Shown here one piece after another: positions 36,511-44,453 of a DNA stretch of 64,000 nucleotides. Below the pieces are notes generated by a model, which was given only the letters and a program-made list of their open reading frames with translations, did no database searches and had not been told where the DNA came from. The stretch is from Burkholderiales bacterium RIFCSPHIGHO2_01_FULL_63_240 (GTDB taxonomy: Bacteria > Pseudomonadota > Gammaproteobacteria > Burkholderiales > Burkholderiaceae_C). The stretch covers positions 558,001-622,000 of the forward strand of contig MERU01000002.1 of NCBI GenBank assembly GCA_001770725.1, in the 5' to 3' direction. The position numbers were made by a program, and so were the translations under genes. Each line of letters opens with the position of its first letter. Within the stretch, counting starts at the first letter, position 1.

Positions 36511-37605
36511 ATGGATCACCCTGCCAGCATCCCCACCACCCGCACCCGCTTCCTGGGCGTGGACGACGTGGCCCGCATCCTGCGCACCGTGGGCCTGAGG
36601 CGCTGCCTGGGCGGCCTGGTTGCCGCGCTCGATGCCGATTTCCGCCGCTGGCCCGAGTTCGACGCCTGCGCCCGCATTGCAAGCCATTCGAGAGAAGGCG
36701 TGATCGAACTCATGCCCATCTCGGACGGGCGGCACTACAGCTTCAAGTACGTCAACGGCCACCCCGGCAACCACCGCCACCACCTGCCCACGGTGATGGC
36801 CTTTGGCGTGCTGGCCGATGTCAGCACCGGCGCCCCCCTGCTGCTGTCCGAGCTGACGCTGACCACGGCCTTGCGCACCGCGGCCACCTCGGTGCTCGCT
36901 GCGCGCGCCCTGGCCCGCCCGGACAGCCGCGTCATGGCCGTGATCGGCTGCGGCGCGCAAAGCGACTTTCAGTGCCTGGCCTTCCACCACCTGCTGGGCA
37001 TCCGCGAAGTTCGCCTGTTCGACCTCGACCAGGCCGCCAGCGCCAAGCTCGTGCGCAACCTGGCCGAACACACCCATGGCACGCTCAAAGCCACGCCCTG
37101 CGCCAGCGCCGCCGAAGCCGTGCAAGGCGCCGACATCGTCACCACGCTGACGGCCGACAAGGCCTGCGCCACCATCGTCACCGCCGACATGCTGCGCCCC
37201 GGCATGCACCTCAACGCCGTGGGTGGCGACTGCCCCGGCAAGACGGAGCTGGCGCCACAGGTGCTGCAGGCCGCCCGCGTCTTCGTTGAATACGAACCCC
37301 AGACGCGCATCGAAGGCGACATCCAGCAGATGCCCGCCGACTTCCCCGTCACCGAGCTGTGGCGCGTGCTCAGCGGCCAGGCCCCGGGCCGCGTGAACGA
37401 CGGTGACGTCACCGTCTTCGATTCCGTCGGCTTCGCGCTGGAGGACTTCACGGCGTTGCGCTTCATGCGAGACTGCGCGGACGCACTGGGCATCCTGCAG
37501 ACGCTGTCGCTGGTGCCCGCGCCCGCCAACCCCAAGGACCTGCTCGGCCTGCTGTCGATCGCATCGACGCCGGCCGGTCGGCCCCAGCCCCGGCACGCCG
37601 CATGA
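36511..37605 (+). CDS. ocd: Ornithine cyclodeaminase
   Basis: 364 residues, close to the known enzymes (about 350). Converts L-ornithine to L-proline and ammonia using NAD. Visible features: SDGRHYSFKYVNGHPGNHRH in the substrate region, the Rossmann motif VIGCGAQSDFQCLAF, and GMHLNAVGGDCPGKTEL with the catalytic Asp, which together distinguish it from other mu-crystallin-like enzymes. GGAGG at 36501-36505 sets the ATG. The stop overlaps the rocF start by 4 bases. First gene of the arginine-to-glutamate operon. Confidence 0.93.
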   Translation: MDHPASIPTTRTRFLGVDDVARILRTVGLRRCLGGLVAALDADFRRWPEFDACARIASHSREGVIELMPISDGRHYSFKYVNGHPGNHRHHLPTVMAFGVLADVSTGAPLLLSELTLTTALRTAATSVLAARALARPDSRVMAVIGCGAQSDFQCLAFHHLLGIREVRLFDLDQAASAKLVRNLAEHTHGTLKATPCASAAEAVQGADIVTTLTADKACATIVTADMLRPGMHLNAVGGDCPGKTELAPQVLQAARVFVEYEPQTRIEGDIQQMPADFPVTELWRVLSGQAPGRVNDGDVTVFDSVGFALEDFTALRFMRDCADALGILQTLSLVPAPANPKDLLGLLSIASTPAGRPQPRHAA

Positions 37606-38546
37606 GCCCTCACACGCCAACGCGCCATCGACACATCAGCCTGATCGGCGCGCCCACCGACATCGGCGCCAGTTGCATCGGCGCCCGCATGGGCCCAGGG
37701 GCGCTGCGCGTGGCTGGGCTCACCGATGCCCTGCAGCGCTGCGGCCTGGCGGTGCAGGACCTGGGCGACCTGCACGGCCCCGACAACCCCTGCCAGGACG
37801 CCGTCGACGGCTGGCGGCACCTGCGCGAGGTCACCACCTGGAACGAGCGCGTGCACGCGGTGGTGCATGGCGAGCTCGCCAGCGGGCGACTGCCCATCCT
37901 GCTCGGTGGCGACCACTGCCTGGCCATCGGCTCGATCAGCGCCGTGGCCCGCCACTGCCGCGCCATGGGCAAGCGCCTGCGCGTGCTCTGGCTCGACGCC
38001 CACGCCGACTTCAACACCGCCGACCTCACGCCCACCGGCAACCTGCACGGCATGCCGGTGGCCTGCCTGTGCGGCCATGGCCCGCAAGCGCTGACCGGTT
38101 TGAGTGGCCACGTGCCGGCGCTGGGCGCCAGCGAGCTGCGCCAGATCGGCATCCGCAGCGTGGACGAGGGTGAAAAAAGGCTGGTGCACGCGCTGGGCAT
38201 CGAGGTCTTCGACATGCGCCACATCGACGAGCACGGCATGCGCCAGACCATGGAGCAGGTGCTGCTGGGGCTGGATGAGAACACCCACCTGCACGTGAGC
38301 CTGGACGTCGACTTCCTCGACCCCGACATCGCGCCCGGCGTGGGCACGCCCGTGCGCGGCGGCCCCACCTACCGCGAGGCCCAGTTGTGCATGGAGATGA
38401 TCGCCGACACTGGCCTGCTGGGCTCGCTCGATGTGGTCGAGCTCAACCCCGCGCTGGACGTGCGCAACCAGACCGCCGCCCTGGCCGTCGACCTGATCGA
38501 AAGCCTGTTCGGCAAGACCACCTTGATGCGCGCCCCCAACCGCTGA
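37602..38546 (+). CDS. rocF: Arginase
   Basis: 314 residues. Hydrolyses L-arginine to ornithine and urea with a binuclear manganese centre. Metal ligands are in LGGDHCLAIGS, WLDAHADFNT and HVSLDVDFLDPDIAPGVGTP. The N-terminal LIGAPTDIGASCIGARMGP and the C-terminal DVVELNPALDVRNQTA are typical of arginases rather than agmatinases. The start overlaps the ocd stop (ATGA), so translation is coupled. Urea made here matches the urea transporter operon at the far end of the window. Confidence 0.94.
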   Translation: MSPHTPTRHRHISLIGAPTDIGASCIGARMGPGALRVAGLTDALQRCGLAVQDLGDLHGPDNPCQDAVDGWRHLREVTTWNERVHAVVHGELASGRLPILLGGDHCLAIGSISAVARHCRAMGKRLRVLWLDAHADFNTADLTPTGNLHGMPVACLCGHGPQALTGLSGHVPALGASELRQIGIRSVDEGEKRLVHALGIEVFDMRHIDEHGMRQTMEQVLLGLDENTHLHVSLDVDFLDPDIAPGVGTPVRGGPTYREAQLCMEMIADTGLLGSLDVVELNPALDVRNQTAALAVDLIESLFGKTTLMRAPNR

Positions 38547-38591
38547 CCGCGAGCCACCCACATCACCCGCACCATCCACAAGGAGCCCGCC

Positions 38592-41555
38592 ATGCGCCTG
38601 CCCCACCCGTGTCGCCCTGAAGCCGATGTGGTGCGGCACCGCCTGCAGACGCTGGAAGGCGCATTGAACTGGGACGAGGCCATGCGCCAGGCCCGCCCGT
38701 GGGTGCAGGCCGTGCGCGACCACCCGCCGCCGTTCTGGGCGCTCGAATCGCTGCTCAAGGAGTTCCCGATCTCCAGCCAGGAGGGCCTGGCCCTGATGCG
38801 CCTGGCCGAAGCCCTGCTGCGCGTGCCCGATGCCGACACCGCCATCGCGCTGACCGCCGATCAGCTGGGACGCGCCGACTTCAGCGGCCACGGTGACTCG
38901 GCGCTGGTGCGGCTGTCGAGCACCGCGGTGGCCCTGTCCAGGCACTTCCTGCCTGGCGCCGATGGCATGGGCGGCATCGCCGCGCGCCTGGGCGCCAAGG
39001 CGGTGGTGGCCGCAGCGGTGCGTGCGGTGCAGTTGCTGGGCCAGCAGTTCGTGCTGGGCCAGACGATCGGGCAGGCCTTGCGCGAAGCCGATCAAGTCCA
39101 CCGCGAGCACCCCGGCGTGCGCTTCAGCTTCGACATGCTGGGCGAAGGCGCGCGCACCGAAGCGGATGCCCGGCGCTACCTGCGAGCCTACGAAGAAGCG
39201 CTGGACAGCATCGCCAGCGCCCAGCGCGAGGCGCACACCCCCATGCAGGCCGATGGCCTCTCGATCAAGCTCAGCGCCCTTCACCCTCGTTACGAAGACG
39301 CCCAGCGCGAACGCGTGATGGCCGAACTCCTGCCCCGCGTGTGGGCGCTGTGCCAGCGCGCGGCCGAGGCCAACCTCAACCTCACGCTCGACGCCGAGGA
39401 GGTGGACCGGCTGGAGCTGTCGCTGGACGTGGCCGATGCGCTGATGGCGCGCATCGCCGCCGAATGCCCTGATTGGCAAGGCTTCGGTCTGGCCCTGCAG
39501 GCGTACCAGACGCGCTCGCTGGAGCTGGTCGAGCACGTGGTCGCGTTGGCCCGCCGGCACCGCATCAAGCTGATGTGCCGCCTCGTCAAGGGCGCCTACT
39601 GGGACGCCGAGGTCAAGCGCGCGCAGGAAGAGGGCCTGCCCCACTACCCCGTCTTCACGCACAAGCACCACACCGACATCGCCTACCTGGCCTGCGCCCG
39701 CGCCCTGCTCGACGCGCCCGACGCCATCTACCCGCAGTTCGCCACGCACAACGCCGGCACCGTGGCCGCGCTGCTGCAGATGGCCCGCCAACGCGATGCC
39801 CGCTTCGAGCTGCAACGCCTGCACGGCATGGGCGAAGGCCTGTACCGCGAGGTGCTGCGCGAGCCGCTGCTGAGCTGCCGCGTCTACGCGCCGGTGGGCC
39901 CGCACCGCGACCTGCTGGCCTACCTGGTGCGGCGCCTGCTGGAGAACGGCGCCAACAGCTCCTTCGTGCACCAGCTGGCCGACCCGGGCTTGGGGCTCGA
40001 CGAGTTGCTGCGCTCGCCCTTGAGCCTCTCGCCCCAACCTGGGCAGCCCTTGCCCGCCGACCTTTTCGGCCCGGCCAGGCTCAACAGCACGGGGCCGGTG
40101 CTGCACGTGCAACCCGAACGCCAAGCCCTGCTGGCGGCGATGCGATCGACGCCCTTGCCCGCCGTGGCCGAGTCATCGCCCAACGAGGTGGGCCCGGCCT
40201 TCGAGCGCGCACAGGCCGCCTTCCCCGCCTGGCGCGACCGCCCCGTGAGCGACCGCGCCCGCATCCTGCGCGACGCCGCGCAAGCACTGCAGGAGCGCCT
40301 GCCCACCTTCTGCGCCCTGCTCGTGCAGGAAGGCCGCAAGACCTGGGGCGACGCCATCGCCGAGGTGCGCGAGGCCATCGACTTCCTGCGCTATTACGCC
40401 GTCGAAGCCGAACGCGTGATGGCCCCGCAAACCCTGCCCTCACCCTGCCCCGGCGTCACGGGCGAATCCAATGTGCTGACGCTGCGCGGGCGCGGCACCT
40501 GGGTCTGCATCAGCCCCTGGAACTTCCCGCTGGCCATCTTCCTGGGGCAGGTGTCGGCGGCGCTGGCGGCGGGCAACTGCGTGCTGGCCAAGCCGGCTGA
40601 ACAAACGCCCGCGGTGGCCATGGCCGCCATCCGGCTGATGCACGAGGCCGGGGTGCCCGCCGACGTGCTGCAAGGCCTGCATGGCCCGGGCGAAACCTTG
40701 GGCGCGGCCCTGGTAGCGCAGGCCGGCATCGCGGGCGTGGCCTTCACAGGCTCCACGCAAGTGGCCAAGCTCATCCAGCGCACGCTGGCCGCCACGGACG
40801 GGCCCATCGTGCCGCTGATCGCCGAAACGGGCGGCCTCAACGCCATGCTGGTCGACCCCAGCGCCCTGCCCGAGCAGGTGTGCGACGCGGTGCTGCAAAG
40901 CGCCTTCCGCTCGGCGGGCCAGCGCTGCTCGGCCTTGCGCCTGCTTTGCGTGCACGAAGACATCGCCGAGCCGGTGCTGCAGATGATCGCGGGGGCCGCG
41001 CGCGAGTTGCGGGTGGGCGACCCCGCCCGCATCGACACCGACGTCGGCCCGCTGATCGACGCCGAGGCCCACGCCAACGTGCTGGCCCAGCTCGAACGCC
41101 TGCGCCGCGAGGCCAGGCCGCTGTGGGACGCCCCGATGCCAAATCAACCTGACGTGCCGCAATTGCTCGCGCCCCAAGCCTTCGAGGTCGACTCACCAGC
41201 GCGCGTCGGCCAGGAAATCTTCGGACCGGTGCTGCAGGTCTGGCGCTGGCGGGGCGATCCGCAGGCGGTCATCGAACAGGTCAACCGCCTGGGCTACGGG
41301 CTGACGCTCGGCATCCAGACCCGCATCGACAGCCGCGCCCAGGCGTTGGCGCGCTCGGCCCGCGTGGGCAATGTGTACGTCAACCGCAACATGGTGGGCG
41401 CGGTGGTGGGGCTGCAGCCCTTCGGTGGGCAAGGCCTGAGCGGCACGGGCCCCAAGGCCGGCGGGCCGCATTACCTGCCGCGCTTTTGCGTCGAGCAGAC
41501 GGTGACGATCAACACCACCGCTGCGGGCGGCAACGTCGGGCTGATGGCCGGCTGA
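38592..41555 (+). CDS. putA: Bifunctional proline dehydrogenase / P5C dehydrogenase PutA, short form
   Basis: 987 residues, the short (type A) PutA without the N-terminal ribbon-helix-helix DNA-binding domain or the extra C-terminal domain of long forms. Oxidises proline to pyrroline-5-carboxylate and then to glutamate. The PRODH barrel covers about 60-460, with MCRLVKGAYWDAEVKRAQ and FATHNAGTV. The aldehyde dehydrogenase part covers about 520-975, with ISPWNFPLAIFLGQ, GVAFTGSTQVAKLIQ and the catalytic Cys in FRSAGQRCSALRLL. With ocd and rocF it completes arginine to glutamate. Being unable to repress itself, control probably comes from the Lrp-type gene. Confidence 0.95.
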   Translation: MRLPHPCRPEADVVRHRLQTLEGALNWDEAMRQARPWVQAVRDHPPPFWALESLLKEFPISSQEGLALMRLAEALLRVPDADTAIALTADQLGRADFSGHGDSALVRLSSTAVALSRHFLPGADGMGGIAARLGAKAVVAAAVRAVQLLGQQFVLGQTIGQALREADQVHREHPGVRFSFDMLGEGARTEADARRYLRAYEEALDSIASAQREAHTPMQADGLSIKLSALHPRYEDAQRERVMAELLPRVWALCQRAAEANLNLTLDAEEVDRLELSLDVADALMARIAAECPDWQGFGLALQAYQTRSLELVEHVVALARRHRIKLMCRLVKGAYWDAEVKRAQEEGLPHYPVFTHKHHTDIAYLACARALLDAPDAIYPQFATHNAGTVAALLQMARQRDARFELQRLHGMGEGLYREVLREPLLSCRVYAPVGPHRDLLAYLVRRLLENGANSSFVHQLADPGLGLDELLRSPLSLSPQPGQPLPADLFGPARLNSTGPVLHVQPERQALLAAMRSTPLPAVAESSPNEVGPAFERAQAAFPAWRDRPVSDRARILRDAAQALQERLPTFCALLVQEGRKTWGDAIAEVREAIDFLRYYAVEAERVMAPQTLPSPCPGVTGESNVLTLRGRGTWVCISPWNFPLAIFLGQVSAALAAGNCVLAKPAEQTPAVAMAAIRLMHEAGVPADVLQGLHGPGETLGAALVAQAGIAGVAFTGSTQVAKLIQRTLAATDGPIVPLIAETGGLNAMLVDPSALPEQVCDAVLQSAFRSAGQRCSALRLLCVHEDIAEPVLQMIAGAARELRVGDPARIDTDVGPLIDAEAHANVLAQLERLRREARPLWDAPMPNQPDVPQLLAPQAFEVDSPARVGQEIFGPVLQVWRWRGDPQAVIEQVNRLGYGLTLGIQTRIDSRAQALARSARVGNVYVNRNMVGAVVGLQPFGGQGLSGTGPKAGGPHYLPRFCVEQTVTINTTAAGGNVGLMAG

Positions 41556-41558
41556 CCT

Positions 41559-42188
41559 TCAAGCGCCCTGCTGCATCAACGAGTCCAGCGTGAGCTCGAA
41601 GGCCGCGCCGAAGGTGTCGAGGAAGTAGCGCAACTCGGGCGTCATGTGCTGGTTGAGCTTGGCTTCGATCTGCTGCGCGGCCTGCGCGTATTCCGGGTTG
41701 CCGTAGCGCAGCTCGGCCCGGCACTTGAGCCAGGCCGCCAGGCGGTCGGCCGTCTTGACCAGCGCGGCTTCGTGGGCGGGCCACTGCTCGTGGTCCATCA
41801 GCTCGCCGATGGCGGGTTGCAGCACGGGCGGCAGCAGCGCCACCATCTCGCGGCAGACCTCGCCTTCGAGGTTGGCCGTGGCGTGGCGCATGGCCGGCGA
41901 GTACTTGACCGGGGTCGGCAGGTCGCCGGTGATGGCTTCGGTCGCGTCGTGAAAGAGCGCGCGCGCCGCCACCGCGTTCGGGTCCACCGGTTGCTGGAAG
42001 ACATCGCGGCTGATGACGGCCAGCGCGTGCGCCAGCACAGACACCTCCCAGCTGTGCTGGGCCACGTCTTCCTCGACGGCGTTGCGCATCAGGCCCCATC
42101 GCTTGATGTGGCGCAGGCGGGCGATGTGGGCATAAAAGGGGCTGTGCCCCGGGGTGCGATCGGGACGGGTAGCGGGGGGTTCGGACAT
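41559..42188 (-). CDS. HD-domain 5'-deoxynucleotidase, YfbR-like
   Basis: 209 residues. The HD-phosphohydrolase ligands are present: H in EEDVAQHSWEVSVLAHAL, the HD pair in ARALFHDATEAITGDLPTPV, and a later Asp in LVKTADRLAAWLKC. The motif EAITGDLPTPVKY is characteristic of E. coli YfbR, which dephosphorylates deoxynucleoside 5'-monophosphates. The N-terminal 15 residues are a variable tail. It is convergent with putA (3 bases between stops) and divergent from the DUF3592 gene. Confidence 0.88.
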   Translation of the reverse strand: MSEPPATRPDRTPGHSPFYAHIARLRHIKRWGLMRNAVEEDVAQHSWEVSVLAHALAVISRDVFQQPVDPNAVAARALFHDATEAITGDLPTPVKYSPAMRHATANLEGEVCREMVALLPPVLQPAIGELMDHEQWPAHEAALVKTADRLAAWLKCRAELRYGNPEYAQAAQQIEAKLNQHMTPELRYFLDTFGAAFELTLDSLMQQGA

Positions 42189-42283
42189 GGTGATGCGGTG
42201 GTGCGGTCGGCGGTGGCCAGGGCGACATCATCCCGCACAATCGACCGCATCCTGACACCCGGGCCCATCGGCCCTGCACGCCC

Positions 42284-42664
42284 ATGAGCGACGACCTCGG
42301 AAAGATCCTGCTGCTGGCCATCGTGCTGATCGCCGGCTTTTTCGCCTGGCGCGCCTGGGAGGTCAAGCGCGCCAGCCCACAGTGGCCCAGCGTCGAAGGC
42401 GTGATGCTGACCTCCCAGCCACGCGCCATGCACGACAACCCCGCCGAGCCAGAGAGCGCCAAGCACGACTGGGTGTCCGAGGTGCGCTATGCCTACACGG
42501 TCGATGGCGTGCACTTCACAGGCAACCGGCTGCAGGCCTTCGGCCGTCGCTACATGACCAAGGAAGAAGTGCTGCAGGAACTGGCGCCCTTCCCTGTCGG
42601 TGCGCGCGTGAAGGTCTTCCACGACCCGGCCCGCCCGGAGAACAGCGTCCTCATCCCGGGTTGA
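42284..42664 (+). CDS. DUF3592 family membrane protein
   Basis: 126 residues. One N-terminal transmembrane helix (about 6-25), then a DUF3592 domain: WPSVEGVMLTSQ at the start, the VRYAYTVDGVHFTGNRLQAF strand, and the end GARVKVFHDPARPENSVLIPG, which matches the family's Y-x-P-x-x-P-x-x-S/A-V-L motif. Function unknown. A 122-base gap to the next gene holds a promoter with an operator-like repeat. Confidence 0.87.
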   Translation: MSDDLGKILLLAIVLIAGFFAWRAWEVKRASPQWPSVEGVMLTSQPRAMHDNPAEPESAKHDWVSEVRYAYTVDGVHFTGNRLQAFGRRYMTKEEVLQELAPFPVGARVKVFHDPARPENSVLIPG

Positions 42665-42723
42665 CCGCGGTCAAGCTCCTGCAGGGCTGCCAGCCAGGCA
42701 TCGGGGCCCCGGGGGAACGATGC

Positions 42724-42752
42724 TTGCGTACCCCGCCCGGTATCCCTAGACT
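42724..42752 (+). promoter_or_regulatory. Promoter with CsoR/RcnR-type operator in its spacer
   Basis: TTGCGT (-35, 42724-42729) and TAGACT (-10, 42747-42752) are 17 bases apart. Within the spacer is TACCCCGCCCGGTA (42729-42742), an inverted TACC/GGTA around a C-rich core, like the operators of CsoR/RcnR/FrmR proteins. A repressor bound here would block the polymerase. The regulator gene follows at 42787, so autoregulation is likely. Confidence 0.55.
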
Positions 42753-42786
42753 GCGCGATCTGCCCCGCATGCCCACCTGCGCCGCC

Positions 42787-43077
42787 ATGGACACCCTGGA
42801 CAACGACCGCCACCGCACCGACATCCTCAACCGCCTCAAGCGCGCCGAAGGGCAACTGCGTGGCATCCAGCGCATGGTCGAGGAAGGCGAGGACTGCCAG
42901 GCCATCGCCATGCAGATGGCCGCCGTGCGCAAGGCACTGGACAGCACCTACCTGCGCATGGTGCGCTGCCAGATGGAACAACACCTGCATGAGCAGCTCG
43001 CCGACACCCCCGACGCCGACGCCCGCATCAACGCCTTCCTGGAAAACATGGAAGGCCTGATGGGCAAGCTGCGCTGA
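42787..43077 (+). CDS. CsoR/RcnR/FrmR family metal- or thiol-sensing repressor, variant ligand set
   Basis: 96 residues, all-helical DUF156-type repressor: ILNRLKRAEGQLRGIQRMVE, then EDCQAIAMQMAAVRKALDS with the conserved Cys. In CsoR and RcnR the second helix has His (position 13 of the AVRxA...H segment) and then Cys or His four residues later. Here the segment reads LRMVRCQMEQHL: the usual His is Gln, a Cys sits just before it, and the later His is kept. This is an unusual ligand set, so the inducer cannot be named. An in-frame ATG at 42769 is an alternative start. It is followed 28 bases later by the DUF3422 gene. Confidence 0.87.
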   Translation: MDTLDNDRHRTDILNRLKRAEGQLRGIQRMVEEGEDCQAIAMQMAAVRKALDSTYLRMVRCQMEQHLHEQLADTPDADARINAFLENMEGLMGKLR

Positions 43078-43105
43078 GCCCTTCACCTGGAAACCAGGAC
43101 CCCGG

Positions 43106-44431
43106 ATGACCGCTGCCCTGCCCCCGCGCGCCCTGCCGCCCGACGACACCCAGCGCGAGCTGTTGCACAACGAGGTGCATGCCCGCCCGCCAGCGCGCAT
43201 CCGCGTGCCCGCGCTGGTGGTCTACGTGGCCGTGCTCAACGAGGGCATCAGCCGCGAAGACGAGTGGAACCACCTGCGCAGGCTGCCCGGGCAAGCCGAG
43301 CTGCCACTGGCCGCGCTGTCGGGCCATTTCGTGCGCCTGCGCTTTGCCTCGCACACGCTCAAGTGGGAGCGCCACACCGAGTTCACGCGTTACTCCATCG
43401 TGCAGAGCCTGCCCGAGGGCGCCCTGGTGAGCGCGTCCGAAGAAGAGCTGATGCAACAGCTCGTGGTCGACCCGGCCTGGCTGGCCAGCATCCCCGGCCG
43501 CACGGTGGCCGCCATCATGATGGCCATGGTGCATGGCGACGCGGACGACCCGGTCGCGATGCGCCAGCTGGGGCGACACTGGTTTGAAGGGCACGACACG
43601 CTGGCCTCGCTCCTGGGCATCAAGCGCTCCTGCGCGATGGCCGACTTCCGCCTGCGCGACAGCGGCTTCGAGCGGCTGCTGGTGGTGTCCTCGGCCAACA
43701 CATCGGAGTTGCGCGTGGGCCGCATCTCCCAGCGCCTGCTGGAGCTCGAGACCTACCGCATCATGGCCCTGCGCGGCCTGCCCGTGGCCAAGGACCTGGT
43801 GCCCATGCTGGGCGAGGCCGAAACGCAGCTGGCGCGCATCACCGCGCGCATGGAGAACAAGGACACGTCCGACCAGGAACTGCTGGACCAGCTCATCGCG
43901 CTGGCCGCACGCGTGGAACGCGCCACCGCCACCCACCTCTACCGGTTCACCGCCACCCAGGCCTATTACCAACTGGTGCAGCAGCGCATCGAGCAATTGC
44001 GCGAAACGCCCATCCCCGGCACACAGTCGGTCGGGGAGTTCGTGCTCAAGCGGGTGTCACCCGCCATGGCGACGGTGCACGCCGGGGCGCAGCGCCTGAG
44101 CTCGCTGTCGCAGCGCATCGAGCGCGCCAGCGCCCTGCTGCGCACCAGAGTGGACATCGCCACCGAGTCGCAAAACCAGATGCTGCTGGAAAAGCTCACC
44201 CGCGGGCAAGAGCTGCAGCTGCGCCTGCAAAGCACCGTGGAAGGCCTGTCGATCGCGGCCATCAGCTACTACGTGGTCAGCCTGATCCTGTACGCAGGCA
44301 AGGCGGGCAAGCAGGCAGGCCTGCCGATCCAGCCCGAGCTGGTGGCAGGGGCCACGGTGCCCTTCGTGCTGGCCGCCATCTGGTGGGGCACCCGGCAGCT
44401 GCACAAGCGCCTGCGCGACGACGGGCATTGA
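43106..44431 (+). CDS. DUF3422 family membrane-anchored protein
   Basis: 441 residues. The family begins with the conserved LHNEVHARPP, seen at about residues 20-29, and has PEGALVSASEEELMQQL and GRISQRLLELETYRIMALRGLP. About residues 230-380 are helical and rich in heptads (coiled coil likely), and the C-terminus has two transmembrane helices (about 383-402 and 412-430) ending in a basic tail, so the bulk is probably cytoplasmic. The function is unknown. It lies 28 bases downstream of the CsoR-like repressor, which suggests shared control. Confidence 0.87.
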   Translation: MTAALPPRALPPDDTQRELLHNEVHARPPARIRVPALVVYVAVLNEGISREDEWNHLRRLPGQAELPLAALSGHFVRLRFASHTLKWERHTEFTRYSIVQSLPEGALVSASEEELMQQLVVDPAWLASIPGRTVAAIMMAMVHGDADDPVAMRQLGRHWFEGHDTLASLLGIKRSCAMADFRLRDSGFERLLVVSSANTSELRVGRISQRLLELETYRIMALRGLPVAKDLVPMLGEAETQLARITARMENKDTSDQELLDQLIALAARVERATATHLYRFTATQAYYQLVQQRIEQLRETPIPGTQSVGEFVLKRVSPAMATVHAGAQRLSSLSQRIERASALLRTRVDIATESQNQMLLEKLTRGQELQLRLQSTVEGLSIAAISYYVVSLILYAGKAGKQAGLPIQPELVAGATVPFVLAAIWWGTRQLHKRLRDDGH

Positions 44432-44453
44432 CGCCTGCTTCAAAAGCCGGCCA

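Noticed and set aside
36969..40124. 1051-codon minus-strand frame opposite ocd, rocF and putA
   Set aside because: Crosses three well-supported genes in antisense; its composition is that of a codon-bias shadow.
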